The notes under the pieces are model-generated. The model was not told where the DNA came from and searched no databases. It saw nothing but the letters and a program-made list of their open reading frames with translations. Made by a program: the position numbers and the translations under genes. This document shows positions 12,557 to 24,152 of a DNA stretch of 64,000 bases, piece by piece (positions within the stretch are counted from its first letter, which is position 1; each line of letters begins with the position of its first letter). The stretch lies in NCBI GenBank assembly GCA_003116875.1, contig BCKT01000015.1:1-64000 (forward strand). The letters run 5' to 3'. The DNA comes from Takashimella koratensis. Its lineage: Eukaryota > Basidiomycota > Tremellomycetes > Trichosporonales > Tetragoniomycetaceae.

Positions 12557-15500
12557 CTACGCAGCAGACCGGACCGACCTCGGCGGCGCACGCGAAGCTA
12601 CCGCTTTCCCAATCTTACTATTCTTAAACGTCCACGCCGGGTCAACGTCCTTGACGAACGGGTGTTCAAGGAGTTGAGTAGCCATAGGTCGGTCTCGTGG
12701 GTCTTTGGTAAGGCATTGACGGTAGAGAAAGTCGGTGGCGACGTCGCTGATGATAATGTCGGCAGGCAAAGGTGGTGCGGATCTTTCGTTGAAGAGCTAT
12801 GAGGGGTTTGAAAGGGGGTTTTAGCGATTGAACTTTGCCCAGTCTATGCTATGTCATGAGGAGCAAGATAAGCAGCTTCTGCGTGGCTACCGACTCACCT
12901 GGAACATGGCCGCAAACTGTTCGAGATTCCCCCACGGTCTCTGCCCTGACCACATTTCAAGTACCACACACCCAAGTGACCAAATATCCACTTTCCCCGA
13001 ATAACTCCTCTCGTTGGGACTATGAATAACTTCTGGTGCCATCCAAAAGATTGACCCTTTCATATTCGTTGCTTGACCAAACGAATCGTAGGCGTCCGAT
13101 GTCTGTTTCGAGATACCGAAATCAGAGATCTTGCAAATCCCATTGGCGTCAACGAGGATATTGTCCCCCTTGAGGTCTCGATGCCAGATGTGTTTGCCAT
13201 GAAGGTAGGCGAGTCCGTCGAGGATTTGGACAGTGAAGAATTTCACAAGCTGTTCTTCGAATCGACCTTGGTTGGGGGTTCGGTAGATCGACGCGATCGT
13301 TCCGCCAGGTACGTATTCGAGGAAAATCGACAAGTACTCGGGACTCGCCTCGCAACCTACATCGGGAGAATGTTGTCAGCGGCTCATTCTTGCCTAAAGA
13401 CTTCCCTCCCTCGTCAAAGACCCACCAAGGTATGCCACGATATTCGTATGATACAGATCCTTAAGGAGCATAATCTCCGACTTGAGCGCATCAACCATAC
13501 TCTGCTGTCTTGTATCTTGTCGATCCTGCTCGGTCGCTGGCATCTCCACCTGTTTCACCGCCATCATATCGCCGGTAGTCACGTTAAGCGCAATGTAAAC
13601 TCGACCATACGATCCTTTGCCGATAAGCTCGCCCTTGACCCAGTTGAGCGTGGCTACGAAATCATCAGCAAACATTCATCATCACCGAAAGTCTACACTT
13701 ACGCGGCTTGCCATCTGCTGAGGGAGACTCGGGAATAGTCGTTGGAACCTGGTCAAGCGAGATCTTTGACGGTGTGACTTCCACAACATTATGACCCCAC
13801 ATACTCGAACTTCTCCTAATCTTCTTCTCTTTCTCCTCTCCACTACCCCCACCTCCACCTCCTCCACCTGCCAGACTCCTGAGTTGGTCAATCTTACTGC
13901 TCGCGGCCTTTTGTAAGGACTTCTTCTTATGATCAGCGACGGTCCGGATCGATTTGCGGTGTTCCGATTTGTTGAATGCGATCGCGGCGCGGGCGGGGTG
14001 TTGAGGTGGCGGGAGACGCTGAACGCCGTTCTCGTCTGGGGACTGGGAGGGAGGAGTCCCGCTTCGTCGACTCGAAGGGTGGACAGGAGGCGGCTGGGGG
14101 TGCTGGTGTGGCGTTGGCTTGAACAACTCTGGTGCAGACGGCTGGCGCGGGGAATCAGACGACGGCGTGCTGGGCGTAGACAATGCCGGGTCGACCCATG
14201 GTTTATCCAGATCAATCTTGGGGAAGAAGGCTTGGAGGTTATCGTATAGCTGCTCGGGCTCAGGGCGGACATGCCACTGGTCCTTGTGGTCCCCAAAGTT
14301 GGGTTGCGACGGGTCCGCGCTTTCAGAGTCCGAGTTGGCATACCCGTTAGCGTGCCCAGCCGCACCGGTGTTGACTGTGAGATTCGGGCGAGAAGGAGTT
14401 CGTAACGGCATCTGCCCAGGCGATTGTGTTCTCGCCGATGGCGCAGTAATGAACAACGTCGCTTCATCTTCGTCCTCGTCCTCATCTTGGTCCTGGATCG
14501 CTGGGCCCGATCCATACCTGTTCAAAGGTCGTAACGTCGAAGACCCATCACCTCTCGATGCACCAGCACCTGACTGAATCATCTCACGCAACTGTTTCGC
14601 CCAAGAATCTGCCCTAGCTGTATCCGCCGATTCCTCGTCGTCTGCCGACATTGTCCTACCCCTGATCGTCGCCTCGGAACTGACCGTGCCCGCGACGGAC
14701 GCAGTATCGCTAGTGTCTCGCCTGGATGCACGTGGTACCGCAAGCCACGACCCGTCGTCGTCTTCCATGCTTCGGGCGTAGGGCAAATGGCTTCCCTCTG
14801 AGACCCGGCGCTCGTCAAGCGTTGCAAACTGCGGCGAGATAGGGTGCGCGTCGGATGCTGAACCCCTGCGCGCGCGGTAAGGCGAGAAATAGTCGGGGTC
14901 TGGTGAATCGTAAAGCGTGCTTGGCCGTCTGCCCGTCGCTGTAAGCGGTGAGGTCGGCCCAGGTGGCGACCGATCAACATGCACAGACTGCGGACGAATA
15001 TACGACGCCGAGTTGGGCGGGGAAATCCCCATCGTCCATGGACTCGATCCCGTTGCGCGTGGCGAAGGAAACACGAGCGCCCCTGGTCCATTGTTGGATA
15101 CACTGACGCTTGTTCTTGGCGGCGCAGTGTGCGTCGGGTCTGGGTACCGCCCGTCGACCACGCGATCCTGCGACGAGCTTCTGTACCCTGACGAAGTGTA
15201 CGGCGCGGGCGTAACCGACCCCCTGTGGGGTATCCCCTGGTACGGTGGTCGATGTGTCGGCGCAGGCGATTGAGCAAACCTCGGTAGGCTCTCCATTGAC
15301 CGCACGTTCTGGAGGTTGGGTGAACCAGCTCGCAAGTTGTCCTCCTGGGTGTAAACGTAAGGGTGGAGGTGGGCCGCTCCTGGGTGCGGAGACGGATTAT
15401 TACTGCGGCCCGTAACCTGGGCAAGGCGGGGATCGTGAAGTCGTTCCTGCGCATGCCGGTCTTCAGAGTACCGGTCGGTGCTGTACCCTGATGGTCGGCG

Positions 15501-17943
15501 GTAGTCCTGCCCCTGAGGCGGCGGTTGGTACGGCTGGGCAGTAGGGTACTGTCCCGTTCCTTGAAAGTAGTCGGGCTGCGGCCGGTGGCCCGAATCCGAG
15601 GGTCGACGGTTCTGAGGGAGTGGTGGATTCACCATGGTCCAGTCTGCACCGATACCATCTCGGATCCCTTGGTTCTGGAACATTTCACGTCGTTCTCTGC
15701 GCTCGGCAGCGAACATTGTGCCTCTGTCACGCTGCGGTTCAAGGTCCCATGGTAATCGCGAACCCGAGCTCTGGCTACCGCGCTGTCTCGAGTCTTCTAA
15801 CATTCGCTCCTCGGCCTCCAAGTCGCGCTGAGTGAAGGGTTAGCCGCATCCTTTTCCACCAAAAGCCACAACTCACCGCTCTGGCCTCGTCCAATCGGAG
15901 CTGCTCGGTCCGCTGCCTGTGCGTCTCCATCTCCCAATCCTGCCTCTCTTTCTGCTGCTGCTCCATTGCCAGCCTCTCATCCGCTCTAATCCTCGCCTCC
16001 TCTGCCCTTTGCTGCGCCTCGTCCTCTGCCTGCATCTGAAGCACCAGTGCTCTGGTTTCCGGGTCCATCCCATCAAAATCTAATCCTAACCCAGACCCCA
16101 TACCCGCGGATGAGCTCGATCCAGAGGCATGCAAACTGGGCCCAGCGTCCGCATGGCCGTTGAACATGGTCGGCGTGTTGTTCGAATACTGCGGTGACAG
16201 GGGGACAGCGTTGACCCATTGTGGCGAGGGGATAGGCGGCGGCGCCGGCGGTGTGGGCAGAGCAGGCGAGCTCGTTCCAATCGACACGGACGGTTCGGTT
16301 ATAGGTGACCTGGACCCACCAGAACCAACAGCCGCAATAGGCCGCCTGGTCGCGCGGTGGACTTGGGCTTCCTCGACATCGCTCCACTCGGAGATGGCGC
16401 TTCGCCCGCCCGAACGATCCATCAACTCGCTCGCACTGCTCATGCTCCCTTCCTTTGAATGCCTTCCCGATCCCGTGGGTTGGCGCCCGAGGTCGGTCAA
16501 GATCGGTGGAGCGCGAGGGCGGTACGTCGAAGGCTCAGCATTTGGTGGCGGCGGAATGACAGGAGCTGCCGATGACCCCGGGACACTTGTTTGGACAACG
16601 AGGAATTTCAGGTTACCACGGGAATCGCCGTTCGATTGGCACATGTTCATTAATGCCATCGGCGATAGTGACATGGGATCGGGCGCCTCGCCAATGTCAG
16701 TCCGGTAGATTGACAATGAGGGGTAGTCTTCATCCCTAAATCGGAGCTGCTAGGTTAGCTTAATACCTCTTGAATGACTCACTTTTGAAAAGATGCGCTC
16801 GCGTACTCCTTCTGCCGTCGTGATCCCAGTCACATCTACGAGCGTGAATTGCTCATTGTCCGTGGTGACCTGTAACAAGACCTTTTGTTGGATCGACCCC
16901 GACCTCGCGCGTGAGCTGACTGATAGACTCCCACTATCGCTCGCTGTTGCTGGACTCAGGACATCCTCTGGGCTGGAGACGCGTGCAGTGGCCGAGTTGT
17001 AGATGGTTGTGGAGGAGGAAGCGGAGGCTGGTGTCGCTGGGAGAGGTGGGACGGGGAGAGGGTGAGCGCTAGCGGCTCGGGGAGAAGAACTGTTGCTAGG
17101 TGAGACAGGGTTGAGGGGTAAAGGTGGGAGAGCACGGGATGGGGAAGACGGCGCGTCTCTATCCCGATAACCCGATGATGCGCCCGACAAACTGGCCGTG
17201 CGCGACTCGTGACCATGAACGGGTGCTGCGATTCCAACGTCGACTGGGGTGGTGAATGCGCGACGGAGATGTCGCTCTGGCTGAGGGGGTGGTTGTGGGG
17301 GCGCGGAGGGATTGGGCGAAGGGGTCGAGAGTAGAGGTGAAGCGAACGCCGGGACAGAGGGTAGTGGGGAAGAGTTGGGCGCGGGGATCGTGGGGACAGG
17401 TGCAGGACGTAGGGCGGGTGGAGTGGTAGTTGTGGTGGCGGATGAAGAGACGGGGACTGGGAGTGCTTTGGGACCTGCGCTCGAACTACTCCCGCTCCCA
17501 GCTGTCATCCCAGCGACGCTCGTGCTTGAGCTCGCCGCTGGACCACCAGAGCCTAGCACGCCGCTGCTGCCGCTAAAGCTACCACCGCTGCTGGCTGTGA
17601 CGGGTGACGCGCGGATGGGCGACCGCTGTTGGGTGCTGTGTGGTGCCGCCGCCGCCTCGTCGTCGTCCGAGTTGTCCGGGTTGGCGATAAACAGACCCGG
17701 GGCGACGCCTCGCCGCCGCGCGCCGTGCGGCCGCCGGGGGAGCGTCGCTGACCCAGGAGGATGCGGGAGTGCGGAGGGGAATGACGACTGGGATGCGGAA
17801 AAGGGGATGGGACCGGTCCCGCTTGATGAAGGGCCCGGTGATGACATGGTCGCTGCGGATGCACCGGGCAAGGGGGACGACGGAGTCGGTTGCGTCTGGC
17901 CCGAGACGTTGAGCGTGGGAGGTGGGGCCAGGGGCGCGCTCAT
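12557..17943 (-). CDS. BCK1: BCK1-type MAP kinase kinase kinase
   Basis: Roughly 1,650 aa over several exons. The long N-terminal half is Ser/Pro/Ala-rich and disordered (15-17.9 kb). It contains a compact region, KVLLQVTTDNEQFTLVDV, TTAEGVRERIFSK and LRFRDEDYPSLSIYR, resembling a Ras-association-like ubiquitin fold. A Gln/Glu/Arg coiled coil (MEQQQKERQDWEMETHRQ) follows. The C-terminal kinase domain (about 13660-12600) has the Gly loop GKGSYGRVY, catalytic Lys in MAVKQVEM, HRDLKGDN, DFG in SDFGISK, MAPEV, and the C-lobe GKVDIWSLGCVVLEMWSGQRPW. This matches the BCK1/Mkh1 MAPKKK of the cell-wall integrity pathway, which acts below protein kinase C and activates the MAPKK. The track-like upstream GTG at 17946 is not a start; ATG 17943 is used. 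Assignment to BCK1 rather than Ste11 rests on the very long N-terminus and the kinase wording. Confidence 0.85.
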
Positions 17944-19107
17944 CACGACTTGGCTGCAGACGCTCCCCCCGGACCAAGCGAGGTGTGTTGCAGGGAAAGA
18001 GGAAGAGGGTGTGGTCGGTCAAGTGTGTAGTCTGCCGGAGGTTTATAGGTGGGTGTTGGCTTGTCTTGGTATTGGTGTTGGTGCTGGTGCTAGATGCGAC
18101 TGCAGATGCAATGCAATGCACGATGCGTCGGGATCGCGGGATGAGATATGGGGCAGAACGAGGAAAGAGATGCGAGTCTGGTGTGGGTGAAAGAGGCGTG
18201 TGGACCGGGTAGAGATGTGTTGGTCGTAAAGGACAAAGGGCTCAGGTGGGCGAGGTAGCTAGGTGGGTGGGACGAGAGGGAGCGCGCGGGTGACGACGAG
18301 TACGACGACAACGATGATGCCCGGATGATGGTGGTACACAGATTCAGAAGGCGGTCTCTACTCGGGGCCCGAAGTGTGTCTGCCGTCGTGCCGATGGTCT
18401 TGAGTCGCACGCTGTTGCCAGTGCCGAGTGGGTGCCGGCTGTGAGAGGGGTGAGGAGGGAGGGGGTCGGGATGAGGAGGGATGAAGAGGAGAGTGACGAC
18501 TGACGAGTGACGACAGGGTGACGCCAGGTCAACCTCTCATAAAAAGGTAATCCCCGCCGGAGTGGTTTCTAATCAGCGTGGTTTGCGATTAGCTTTGGGA
18601 TTAGCCGCGTTACTCTCCCTCGGGATTCGGAACCAGCAGCGGCGAGGTGGCGACCTAACCGAGCTGCACCTGCCATCATCAACAAGCATGGACCCGGTAC
18701 CTAGTGCTACCTCTCTGCGTCTGATGAATGCATAGTTGCGTGACTTCATGATGCTCAGAGGTCTATCGCCTCGCTCTCGGCCTGGCGTGCTGATCCGGCC
18801 TCGGCGATAGTAACGCCGGATGAAATATTATTCTACAACAAGTTACGTACAACGTAGCGGCAAGGCGCATGCACGGACGCATAGGTGAACTGGGCCGTGC
18901 ATACTCACCAAGCCAGCTTGGTTACACCCGTGCTACACCCGTGGACCCCAACCCCCGGACTGGCAAGGGGGCCGCTTGACGCTAAACACGGAGCGGTTGA
19001 AACGTGGCGACGGCACCGCAGTGTTTGAACTGAGCACGACCAACTTCTCCGTGCCTCGAGAGTCGGCGAGACGGCAAAGGCTCCATGTGGATCCCTCCTT
19101 GCAGTGT
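17944..19107. other. Upstream region of the BCK1-type gene
   Basis: About 1.16 kb between two minus-strand genes. It has short GGTGTT/GGTGCT runs near 18060-18095 and GT-rich sequence consistent with a CA/CT-rich 5' leader on the minus strand. Long open frames here on the + strand are antisense overhang of the kinase gene. Nothing else was recognised. Confidence 0.5.
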
Positions 19108-20094
19108 CTAGAGGAACCGCACACCTTCGCTGCCCTCGCCGTCGCCCTTGATGAGCTGTGCTCGGCCGCGTTTGACCAGCGTCTCAATGCTGCGGCGAAG
19201 GACCGCGACCGGGAGCTGTCGGAACTCTGCAAGGCGTCAGTGTGGGCACTGGTTGCTAATGCACGCAGTGCGGCGGCAGGTGAGCGGGTGGATTGAGGAG
19301 GCAAGACTTACCGGTTCTATCCGAGAGATCCCCATCTGTGATCTCGTAAAAAGTCATAATGGTGCCCGTCAATCCGTTGTCAGAGATCTGAGCGAAGCGA
19401 GGAGTGATCAATCAGCCCACGAGATCTCGGCCGTCTTTAGATATGTGGACATGAAGCGCAGCAACTCACCCAGTCGTAGATGATTTGGCCCCATTCCTCG
19501 GGCTTGCGCCAGTAGATCAAGTAGGTTGATGTCTGCTTTGGTGGGTCTGCCGCCGCGTTGCCTGAAGGAGGGAGGAAAGGTTAGGGCGTTAGATCTGACC
19601 AGATAGGCGCCAAGGAACGTACCATCCTTGGCAAGTTGAGCCAAAACATCCCGAATAGCGGGGGGAAGGAGTCGCCCTGATCTGATCTCAGCACGGGCCT
19701 CACATGGGATGCTACGGATGAAATGCCGAGACGACTCACGCTTGATGGACTTGTTGTGAAACACTGGAGATGGGTCGGCATCATCGGCGCTGAGAACGAA
19801 CACGCGGTCGTGTTTTGCCCAAGAGAGTATTAATGCTGTCCATAGCTCTATCTGGTGAGCGCGTGTTGATGGATTTGGCTGGAGCCTGAGGTCGAGCATC
19901 CAAGTCAGCTTGTGGTTCACCCTAGGCCGAGAAAAGCATATGGGAGGACGTTCAACCTACGTGAAGAGCGGGGGAAAAGACCAGATAGCAGGGAATGTAA
20001 ACCCGGTGGAGCTCGTGATCGGTTTGAGAGCCGTCTTTGGTGTCCCCGCTGGTTGAGACTGAGTCGAGGTCATTGCTGTGGGCGGTGAGATCAT
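19108..20094 (-). CDS. VPS25: ESCRT-II subunit Vps25
   Basis: Start ATG 20094 gives MISPPTAMTSTQSQPAG and then the family hallmark WSFPPLFT, spliced to LQPNPSTRAHQIELWTALIL. Further exons read VFHNKSIKR, LLPPAIRDVLAQLAKDG, YLIYWRKPEEWGQIIYDWI, NGLTGTIMTFYEI and finally LAEFRQLPVAVLRRSIETL, ending GSEGVRFL before TAG at 19110-19108. Two winged-helix domains and the PPF/L-F-T entry motif that contacts Vps36/Vps22 are visible. Vps25 is the subunit that recruits ESCRT-III (Vps20) in multivesicular body sorting. The N-terminal extension of about 40 residues is Ser/Thr/Pro-rich. A different open frame over the first exon (to 20278) is longer, but it does not yield the WSFPPLFT motif and is rejected. 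Confidence 0.9.
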
Positions 20095-20356
20095 GGTGAA
20101 TGGTGACGAGTGTATCTTGACCTGACCTGACTGATGGCCCAGTCTCGGAGGTACGGATGTTCGGGGATGCTTCGGAACGGCTTTCCATACGGAACTCCAT
20201 TGTCTTTATCTGACTCGGGCGACCAAACAAAAAAAATCGAATTATTAATTTCCAAGATCCCGTTTGCTTGTCAATCACCTAATCGCCCATAACCCCTTCG
20301 CTTGCTCTCTCTTCTTCACCTCATACCCCTACTACTCCCCCGCGGCGGCTCTTACC
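20095..20356. promoter_or_regulatory. Shared divergent promoter of VPS25 and SYM1
   Basis: The 262 bp between head-to-head start codons contains an A-rich run (aaaaaaa near 20227) and a CT-rich stretch before SYM1. No canonical TATA box was recognised. Confidence 0.45.
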
Positions 20357-21491
20357 ATGTCCGCAGTGGCCGCGTCGACCAACCCGCTCTCCCGAGTATG
20401 GGCCGCTTACCTCCGCCAGCTCGAGACCAAGCCTCTCCGAACTAAGATGGCCACGGCCTCGGGCATGTTCCTCCTTGGCGACTGTATCGCGCAGTTTGGG
20501 ATCGAGGGGCGAAAGATTGGCGGAGAGGGCGAGGGGCGATGGGACGTGAGCTGAACGATACTGACATGGTGTCTTCAGACGTGGTCGGGGGCTGGTAGGA
20601 CGTGAACTGACAACCTTTAGCCTATCCGAGCAGCCCGGTTATCTTTCTGTGAGTGAAAGCCTTGCAATTCGGATCGTAGCAAGGCTAATCGGTCCCAGAC
20701 GGTGGGACAATCTTCGCACCCCTCGCACATACATGGCTGGGGCTCGTCGACCGTGTCCGATATCCATCAAAAGCTAGAAGTAAGTCCACCTTCCCAATCC
20801 ATGACTGACGTCCAGCATTGATCACTCGTCTCGCCTTGGACCAGGGTCTGTGGGGTCCGTCAATCGTCTTTGGTGAGCTCCGTCCTTCACTCATGTCTAC
20901 ATCTCCATCATCGTCCAGAATGAGAGCTAAGCGTCACAGTGTTCTGGTCGGCCAACGGGTTCCTGGAGGGCAAGTCGTTCACCGAGGTCAAGCAGAAAGT
21001 CGAGCATGTGAGTATATCCGACGACTCAATCCCACCATTCCCTCCTTGCTGACTTCGTCCCAGGCGTTTATCCCTTCCGTGTCCAAGGGTTTCATGGTGT
21101 TTGCGCCTACGCAGTTGATCAATTTTACTCTTATCCCATTACAACACCGTCTCGCGGTTTTGCAAACCGTTGGTCTCGGTACGTTTCCATGTCCATTCAC
21201 GTCCGGCCTCCTCTCAGTTCCTCGACCTCTTCTTGAGTTCCTCTCAGTTCTGGTGACAACATAGGCTGACCCTGGACAGGCTGGAACATTTACCTTTCGT
21301 ATATCAACAACATCAACAACCGTAAACTCGCCGCGGCTGCCCAAGCCGTCGCACTTGCTGAGGGTGAAGCCGACCCTTCCAAGCTCATCGAGGCTGAGAA
21401 AGTGTTGCTTGCCGCTCAAGCAAAGCAAGAGGCGATCAAAGCCGAGGAGGGTGGGGGTGCCACCGGTGTCGGAACGCGTATGGGCTGGTGA
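20357..21491 (+). CDS. SYM1: Mpv17/PMP22-family membrane protein, Sym1-like
   Basis: Multi-exon gene. It begins MSAVAASTNPLSRVWAAYLRQLE and continues TKMATASGMFLLGDCIAQ, the first Mpv17 transmembrane helix. Later exons give GGTIFAPLAHTWLGLVDR, LALDQGLWGPSIVF, VFWSANGFLEGKS, FIPSVSKGFMVFAPTQLIN and LGWNIYLSYINN, the conserved C-terminal W-N-x-Y-L-S segment. After that there is an Ala/Glu-rich tail not present in short homologues (EADPSKLIEAEKVLLAAQ) ending GTRMGW. Sym1/Mpv17 proteins lie in the mitochondrial inner membrane and affect metabolite and mtDNA homeostasis. Four membrane segments fit. The exact substrate is unknown. Confidence 0.88.
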
Positions 21492-21847
21492 GGTGTTGAC
21501 CCGAGTTTCCTCCTAGGTCATCACATCAGCGTTGAACTTTTTAGATACATAGAGATAGATTGGACTGTAGAGATACTATTGCGCTTTGTATAGACGATGC
21601 TCAGAGACGACCGACTGATATCATCTTGCCATGCATACATGACACTCACTGCCTCGTCGCCGACACTCTACTGTCGCCTCGCCCCAACGCTTATCAACCA
21701 CTGCCGCACCTATATTTATATGCCACGTCATGGTGTTTTCATGAGCGCTCATTTGACGCGACGCAAACAGATTCATCGTTGCGCATCATCCCTACTTTCA
21801 TCTCCCACTTTCTCTTACTCACCACCCCGACCGTCATCCTCGTCGCC
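21492..21847. other. Intergenic region SYM1 to RRM gene
   Basis: About 356 bp holding the SYM1 3' UTR and the promoter and CT-rich leader of the RRM gene. A TATTTATA stretch near 21710-21720 could serve as a TATA-like element, about 130 bp upstream of the start codon. Nothing else was seen. Confidence 0.4.
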
Positions 21848-23053
21848 ATGCCATCCCGCGTCCTCTTCGCTGGTCTCCCACACGACGTCCGGGAGGCTGA
21901 AGTGCAGGTTAGTTATCAGTCCTCAACGTTCTTCCCCTCTCCGATCTCCCGCTTCCCTCTCGCCACTGGCCTCATCGCATCACCTACCTCATCAACTTTT
22001 CGCTCACATCATTTAGGAACTCCTCACTGCCGATCCTGTTCGCCTCATTCCTTCGTCGTTTGCGATCAGCGCACTGTACACCTCTTCTGGGGCGTTCACA
22101 GGTAGTATGATCCTGGAAGTTGCGAATGATGCGGATGCGGAGCGTGTTCGCAAGCAGTTTTCTGGCCAGATCATCGATGGCGGTGAGGCTTTGCCTTCTT
22201 TGGCTTTTCTTACCTCTCCATCACCTTAGACGACTGACTAACATCCTATGATACTTTCAATCCGCCTATTAGTGCACCACTTGGCCGTTCACCACATCCT
22301 CCCAGCCCACCTCTCCCTCCCAGCCCAGCAGGTCGCTGTCCCCACACCCGTTACACTGCCCGCGTTCCCAACTTCCTCGCGCATATCCGCTCCCGCCAAA
22401 GTCCCGCCAAAACAGCCCCGAGGCGCGCCCGTCCCTCCCGCAAAGCAGCCAGCGAAGCCTCAGCAGCAGGCCAAGCAGGGGAACAACCAGCCAGAGGGGC
22501 TCAAGTTGCTCGCGCGTTTGAACAAGGGTGGGAAGGGTGACCAAGCAGCGTGAGTAGGCATAAGGCTTTAGTCAAACAACCGCAGGCAGAAAGCCTTCAG
22601 TCAAACAACCGCAGTCAACAACCGTTTTGAACTTGATTTATCTCTCTTCCTGACGATGGGAGTAATGGGCATTACTGACCCTTCCTTCTTACCCTCAGAC
22701 TGCTCGAGAAACAGCGTGCGGCGTTGAGAAAATCCCAAGCCGGCTCCGCGCTCCTCTCTCGCCTCGCCAAAGCGCCTAAACAGACCGCAGCCGGTGCGGC
22801 AGGCAAGAAAGCTCGTCAAGTATCTGGTGTGGACAAAGTCAGCCGAGCGAAGCGCGATGACGCGATGGACGTGGACGGCTCGAGGAGCGGTGGACGAGGC
22901 AGGCGAGGTGGAGGAGGTGGTGGAGGTGCTGCGGGCGGAGCGGGGGCAGGGGCTGGGGCCGGCGGGAAGGCGGAAGAAAAGGCAAAGCCTAAGACGGCGG
23001 AAGAGTTGGATGCGGAGATGAAGATGTACGAACGCGGTCGGAGGTTTGCGTAG
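21848..23053 (+). CDS. RRM protein with Aly/REF-like C-terminal LD motif
   Basis: Four to five exons. The N-terminal exon reads MPSRVLFAGLPHDVREAEVQ (RRM beta1 and helix 1) followed by ELLTADPVRLIPSSFA, GSMILEVANDADAERVRKQF and SGQIIDG, a divergent RRM. The middle is Pro/Gln-rich (PPKQPRGAPVPPAKQP). The last exon is basic and Gly/Arg/Ala-rich and ends KTAEELDAEMKMYERGRRFA. That closing Leu-Asp-x-Glu-Met motif resembles the UAP56-binding peptide found at the ends of Aly/REF, CHTOP and related export adaptors. Likely a nuclear mRNA-export or RNP factor (inference). The same type of motif is seen in the NCBP3-like protein at 40815-42624. The last exon begins after the intron ending near 22699 (LLEKQRAALRKSQAG). 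Confidence 0.65.
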
Positions 23054-23140
23054 GTCCAATCGAAACGCGAGACTGAAGGAGGGTGAAGTGGTTTGGGAGG
23101 ATTGGTAATCGATTGGGAGAGGTGGTGACCTGGTTGTGAG

Positions 23141-23230
23141 GTGAGAGGTGAGAGGTGAGAGGTGAGAGGTGAGAGGTGAGAGGTGAGAGGTGAGAGGTGA
23201 GAGGTGAGAGGTGAGAGGTGAGAGGTGAGA
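23141..23230 (+). repeat. Heptanucleotide tandem repeat (GTGAGAG)n
   Basis: About 13 uninterrupted copies of the 7-mer GTGAGAG lie 90 bp downstream of the RRM gene stop codon. The copies look perfect, suggesting recent expansion by slippage or unequal exchange. The unit is not a telomeric repeat and has no spacer structure, so it is not CRISPR-like. Confidence 0.95.
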
Positions 23231-24152
23231 AGTGCGGATTGATGAGAAAGATACCTTGTTGAGCCTGTTCAAAATTCATGTCCATTGACGTACGATCTAG
23301 TCTGGCAGTCGTAATGGTGGCCGATGCATCAGTTTGTGTCATACCTGCCACGTTTGGCTAGGGTACTGATTCATTCGGCTGTATACGACTGACCGCGCTG
23401 ACGATGCTGACGATTCGTGGACTGGATTGGATTTGGCTTGATTGGGCTGGTTGAGATCTCTTATTGCCTCGGGGAGGTTGGGAATATTCTGGACTCGACC
23501 ACTACTTTCTTCACCCTTCTACGCGTTTGTTACAGATCTCTCTCAGTTCATTCTCGCTAAGCGTCTTCTACTGCGCTTTGATACAGACCTCCTTGAACGA
23601 CTCGGCCGAGGTCGGCAGACCACTCTCGCTGTTTTAGCCCTTAGACTCTGCCTTTGCTCCGTCTTTACCTTCACCTTCGCCTTCCCCCGTCTTTCCCTCC
23701 ACATCGTGCTGCGCACTGCACTTTCTGCCCTCATCTCAAAACCCAATCCTCTCCTTCTCCCCCTTACAAAAACCCAAACCTAGCGCCTTCATGCACTCCC
23801 CACCCATCTCTACCCTCCCTTTCCCCACCTCGGCATAGCTAACCGAGGCTCTCCTTTCACCATCCTAATTCCCAATCGCCTCTCCAGCCCACCTCGCAAG
23901 CACGCCTTCTAAAGTTGCACAGCGCACAGCTTGGCTTGTGTATAGCTGTGCAAAGCGCTCTCCAAGGCCTGGTCACGATGTATAGTTAAATAAACTCATG
24001 TGAATGTACTCCCCCGCTCTATTTCCCCACATTCTACATACGACCTTGATACCCATTCTCCCTGTCATGGTCCCTGCCTCTCCCGTATTCTCCTTGGTCC
24101 GGCTCATTACATACCCCCTTCTCACTGCCTGACTCTGAACTCAGCACTCACC
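23231..24152. other. Intergenic region before the coiled-coil gene
   Basis: CT-rich (23.5-23.9 kb), probably the promoter and leader of the downstream gene. A TATA-like ATAGTTAAATAAA occurs near 23981. No supported gene was seen. Confidence 0.45.

Noticed and set aside
13682..14515. Second long minus-strand frame inside the kinase gene
   Set aside because: Overlaps the 718-codon frame that connects in phase to the kinase domain; Arg-rich shadow.
17312..18190. Long open frame on the + strand over the BCK1 N-terminus
   Set aside because: Antisense shadow of GC-rich, Ser/Pro-rich coding sequence; Gly/Ala/Val-rich translation without domain features.
19952..20278. 108-codon frame proposed as first exon of VPS25
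   Set aside because: The conserved WSFPPLFT entry motif lies in another frame starting at ATG 20094, which splices in phase to LQPNP.
23141..23230. CRISPR-like direct repeats
   Set aside because: Seven-base unit without spacers, in a eukaryotic genome; simple minisatellite.
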